DNA of 64,000 nt from positions 1,732,001 to 1,796,000 of the forward strand of contig NC_092577.1 in the NCBI RefSeq assembly GCF_037975245.1, read 5' to 3'. Origin of the DNA: Apostichopus japonicus. Lineage: Eukaryota > Echinodermata > Holothuroidea > Aspidochirotida > Stichopodidae. The notes under the pieces are model-generated. The model ran no database searches, was not told where the DNA came from, and saw only the letters and a program-made list of their open reading frames with translations. The position numbers and the translations under genes were made by a program. Position 1 is the first letter of the stretch. The number at the start of each line of letters is the position of its first letter. Shown here piece by piece: positions 62,307-64,000 of this stretch.

Positions 62307-62448
62307 CTACTTTTTGCCTCCTTTGTTTGACTTGGATGACAACAGAATCGGTATTTTTTCGTACAAGAGAAAAACTATGCAACAGTTGGGTCCGGTGTGT
62401 AAGAGATTAACGCCCACACCCTTGTAGAAGCCTCGGACTCCTTCGCCT
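62307..62448 (-). CDS. Mitochondrial carrier C-terminal exon (SLC25A32-like)
   Basis: Terminal exon on the minus strand: acceptor TTTCTTCCACAG|AGGCGAAGG at 62,449/62,448, stop TAG at 62,307-62,309. It encodes GEGVRGFYKGVGVNLLHTGP, then NCCIVFLLYEKI and a Lys-rich tail. The pattern EGxxGFYKGxxxNLxxxxP...FxxYE is the end of the third repeat of SLC25 mitochondrial carriers: the small helix and last transmembrane helix. The CCI-F--YE wording is closest, from memory, to SLC25A32, the mitochondrial folate/FAD carrier. Earlier exons must lie to the right. The exon starts in phase 2. The subfamily call is tentative. Confidence 0.65.
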
Positions 62449-62879
62449 CTGTGGAAGAAACAGAAGACAAAGGGCATTCTGAGGACAAGGGTGCACAAAC
62501 AAAGGGCATCAGATAGCACACGGAGGAGGCACTTTTAAAGGGCTCAAATAAATACCATGGCACTTATATGATATCAGAAGTAGCAAGCGATTAACACCTG
62601 AGGTCATGAAAGGTCACAGGTGCAGGACGTGGAGAGACAATGTGGCAGTGGCTGTACAGGTGCACTAATGCTGTCAACAGCAATTACCATGGTTACGGCA
62701 GTTACTACGGTTACACCAGCTCGAGAATAACAAGCCTACATTAATAGTACAAGGTATAATTCACAAATGCAAGAATGGAAGTACAGTACCGTTAACAGCT
62801 TTAGGAGCTTCCCTGGAAGTAGAGCGGACAATGTCACCTGTGGCACTTAGTTATTTTTTTCATGGTGCAACAAAGCCAA
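62449..62879. other. Intron of the carrier gene, no other feature
   Basis: No exon-like ORF was recognised. Some GTTAC/GTTACGG short repeats at 62,680-62,720. Confidence 0.4.
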
Positions 62880-63661
62880 TAGGGATGCACCAGATATCCG
62901 GTCCGGCCGGACTATCCGACCGGATAGTGAGCAATTATCCGGTTCTGGCCGGATATTTTTCAAAATCCGGCCGGATATTTTTCAAAATCCGGCCGGATAT
63001 TTTTCAAAATCCGGCCAGATCTTTTTCAAAATCTGGTCTGAATTATTCCTTAAAAAGGTGTTGGTATTAACTTAAATCAATGTAAACTATTTCCAAAAAT
63101 TAATAAAAACATTCAAAGTATGGAAAAATTAGGTTTAACATGTTTAATTTAATTTTCTCAATGGTAATGTAGATTACACCACTTCAAGTCATATTTAATC
63201 TTATAAATGGGGTCTTAATTCCACCTTCATTATAATATGCGTATACCTCACCTAAGATGTATGTATGTATGTATATGTGATCTTCCCGCAAGCAGGAACT
63301 CGCGAAAGAAGCCATGGAGGCTTATAGACTCGCAAGCTGACCGAAGCCAATCTCTCGGCACACATCCATTTAACGTCCATGTCGGGAAGTTGTTATTGAA
63401 CAACACCCTTGCCAGACGACACACCTTGCTGTCGGCGGGGAATCGAACCGGGGATCTCATGACTGGGAGACGCCGGCGTTAACCACTAGGCTATACACTC
63501 CGCCTTTTTGGCGGATTGGCTCCTTGATTTGCTCCTTGTTTCATACTTCTACTTCTTATTAATGATTTTCTGTTGTGTAATGAAAAAAACCGGATTTCAT
63601 GTACTATCTGGCAAAATCCGGTTCCGGCCGGATCCAAAAATTTGGATCCGGTGCATCCCTA
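62880..63661. mobile_element. hAT-like element with TAGGGATGCACC ends (SINE inside)
   Basis: 782 bp. Ends TAGGGATGCACCAGATATCC and GGATCCGGTGCATCCCTA, with CCGGCCGGAT sub-terminal repeats. Flanked by AAAGCCAA (62,872-62,879) and AAACCCAA (63,662-63,669), an 8-bp target duplication with one mismatch. It is an inverted, internally deleted relative of 22,257-23,683: the middle of that element is missing and a SINE is present instead. Confidence 0.7.
63258..63530 (-). mobile_element. tRNA-derived SINE
   Basis: On the minus strand a pol III promoter is readable: box A TAGCCTAGTGGTT (63,493-63,481) and box B GGTTCGATTCC (63,449-63,439) at normal tRNA spacing. A body follows, then a (TGTA/ATGT)n tail at 63,258-63,281. 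The flanks CCTAAGAT and TTTGCTCC are contiguous in the related element at about 22,415, which proves insertion. The target duplication is short or eroded. Confidence 0.75.
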
Positions 63662-63669
63662 AAACCCAA

Positions 63670-64000
63670 CACCATCATCATTGCTCTTAGTGATGGAGAT
63701 CATTGTCATGATCAGCTTTCCAAAACAGCTACAAAAATATCTCAATAGATTTGGGAAATATATATTTTCATGTTCGATCACACACAAGGCTGAAGGACTT
63801 GATCAAGTCTAATCATGACATCAAGGAACCATGTGCGCTTCAGTTTTTGTAACTTTTCTTAAGGAATTTCTGGTGACCAAACTTATATCCATTTCTTGTT
63901 GGAAAACTCCATCTCAGGATCTTGCCCCTAACTCTGGGATATAGTAGACTGAATGTAACCTATTTTGATTGGCTGAACTGTCGACTACTCCCTCCAATCA
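63670..64000. other. Window end, no feature recognised
   Basis: Probably intron of the carrier gene. No exon-like ORF with splice sites could be supported. Confidence 0.35.

Noticed and set aside
61546-62427. ORFs rich in Thr/Ser/Pro over the ACACCAGACC region
   Set aside because: Translation of a degenerate simple repeat.

Overview
The window is metazoan nuclear DNA, probably from a marine invertebrate. It is AT-rich, has spliced genes with GT/AG introns, a family of tandem C2H2 zinc-finger genes, many short terminal-inverted-repeat (TIR) elements and a tRNA-derived SINE. A deuterostome such as an echinoderm is a reasonable guess, but no marker here fixes the taxon.

The backbone is a cluster of paralogous C2H2 zinc-finger (ZNF) genes, all on the minus strand. 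Each has the same two-exon layout. A tiny first exon encodes MFQISVKVEP... and ends in phase 1 at a G|GTAAC donor. A large second exon begins ...CAG|TA. Exon 2 encodes a conserved acidic N-terminal region and then an array of 28-residue fingers joined by TGEKP linkers. From left to right: ZNF-0 (exon 1 only, rest off the left edge); ZNF-1 (378 aa, 9 fingers, array cut by a nonsense codon with more fingers beyond it); ZNF-2 (909 aa, 27 good fingers); ZNF-3 (607 aa, 17 fingers); ZNF-4 (377 aa, 9 fingers); ZNF-4' (176 aa, a truncated recent duplicate of ZNF-4). Most units carry decayed fingers downstream of their stop codon. The N-terminal region has up to three psi-K-x-E SUMO-acceptor-like motifs and no KRAB-like box.

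The cluster is interrupted at 11.7-16.4 kb by a spliced minus-strand gene. It combines Mutator-like (MULE) transposase segments, a Ulp1/C48 SUMO-protease-like domain with its catalytic His, Asp, Gln and Cys visible, and a C-terminal PHD-like zinc finger. Its 5' end abuts a ZNF relic.

From 34,517 to 56,482 there is a head-to-tail tandem duplication of a 10,983-bp unit. I saw only two substitutions and two homopolymer-length differences between the copies, so it is either very young or an assembly artefact. Its left breakpoint lies inside finger 2 of ZNF-4, which is why the second copy carries only a stump.

Mobile DNA is dense. It includes a nested hAT stack in the ZNF-2 intron whose empty site survives beside ZNF-3; a TTAA-flanked MITE family; a fold-back element filled with degenerate GATATC-centred repeats; a probable solo LTR; and a hAT-like element carrying a tRNA-SINE. 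The right end (56.5-64 kb) is non-ZNF sequence: microsatellite and satellite arrays, then the terminal exon of a mitochondrial carrier gene (SLC25A32-like).
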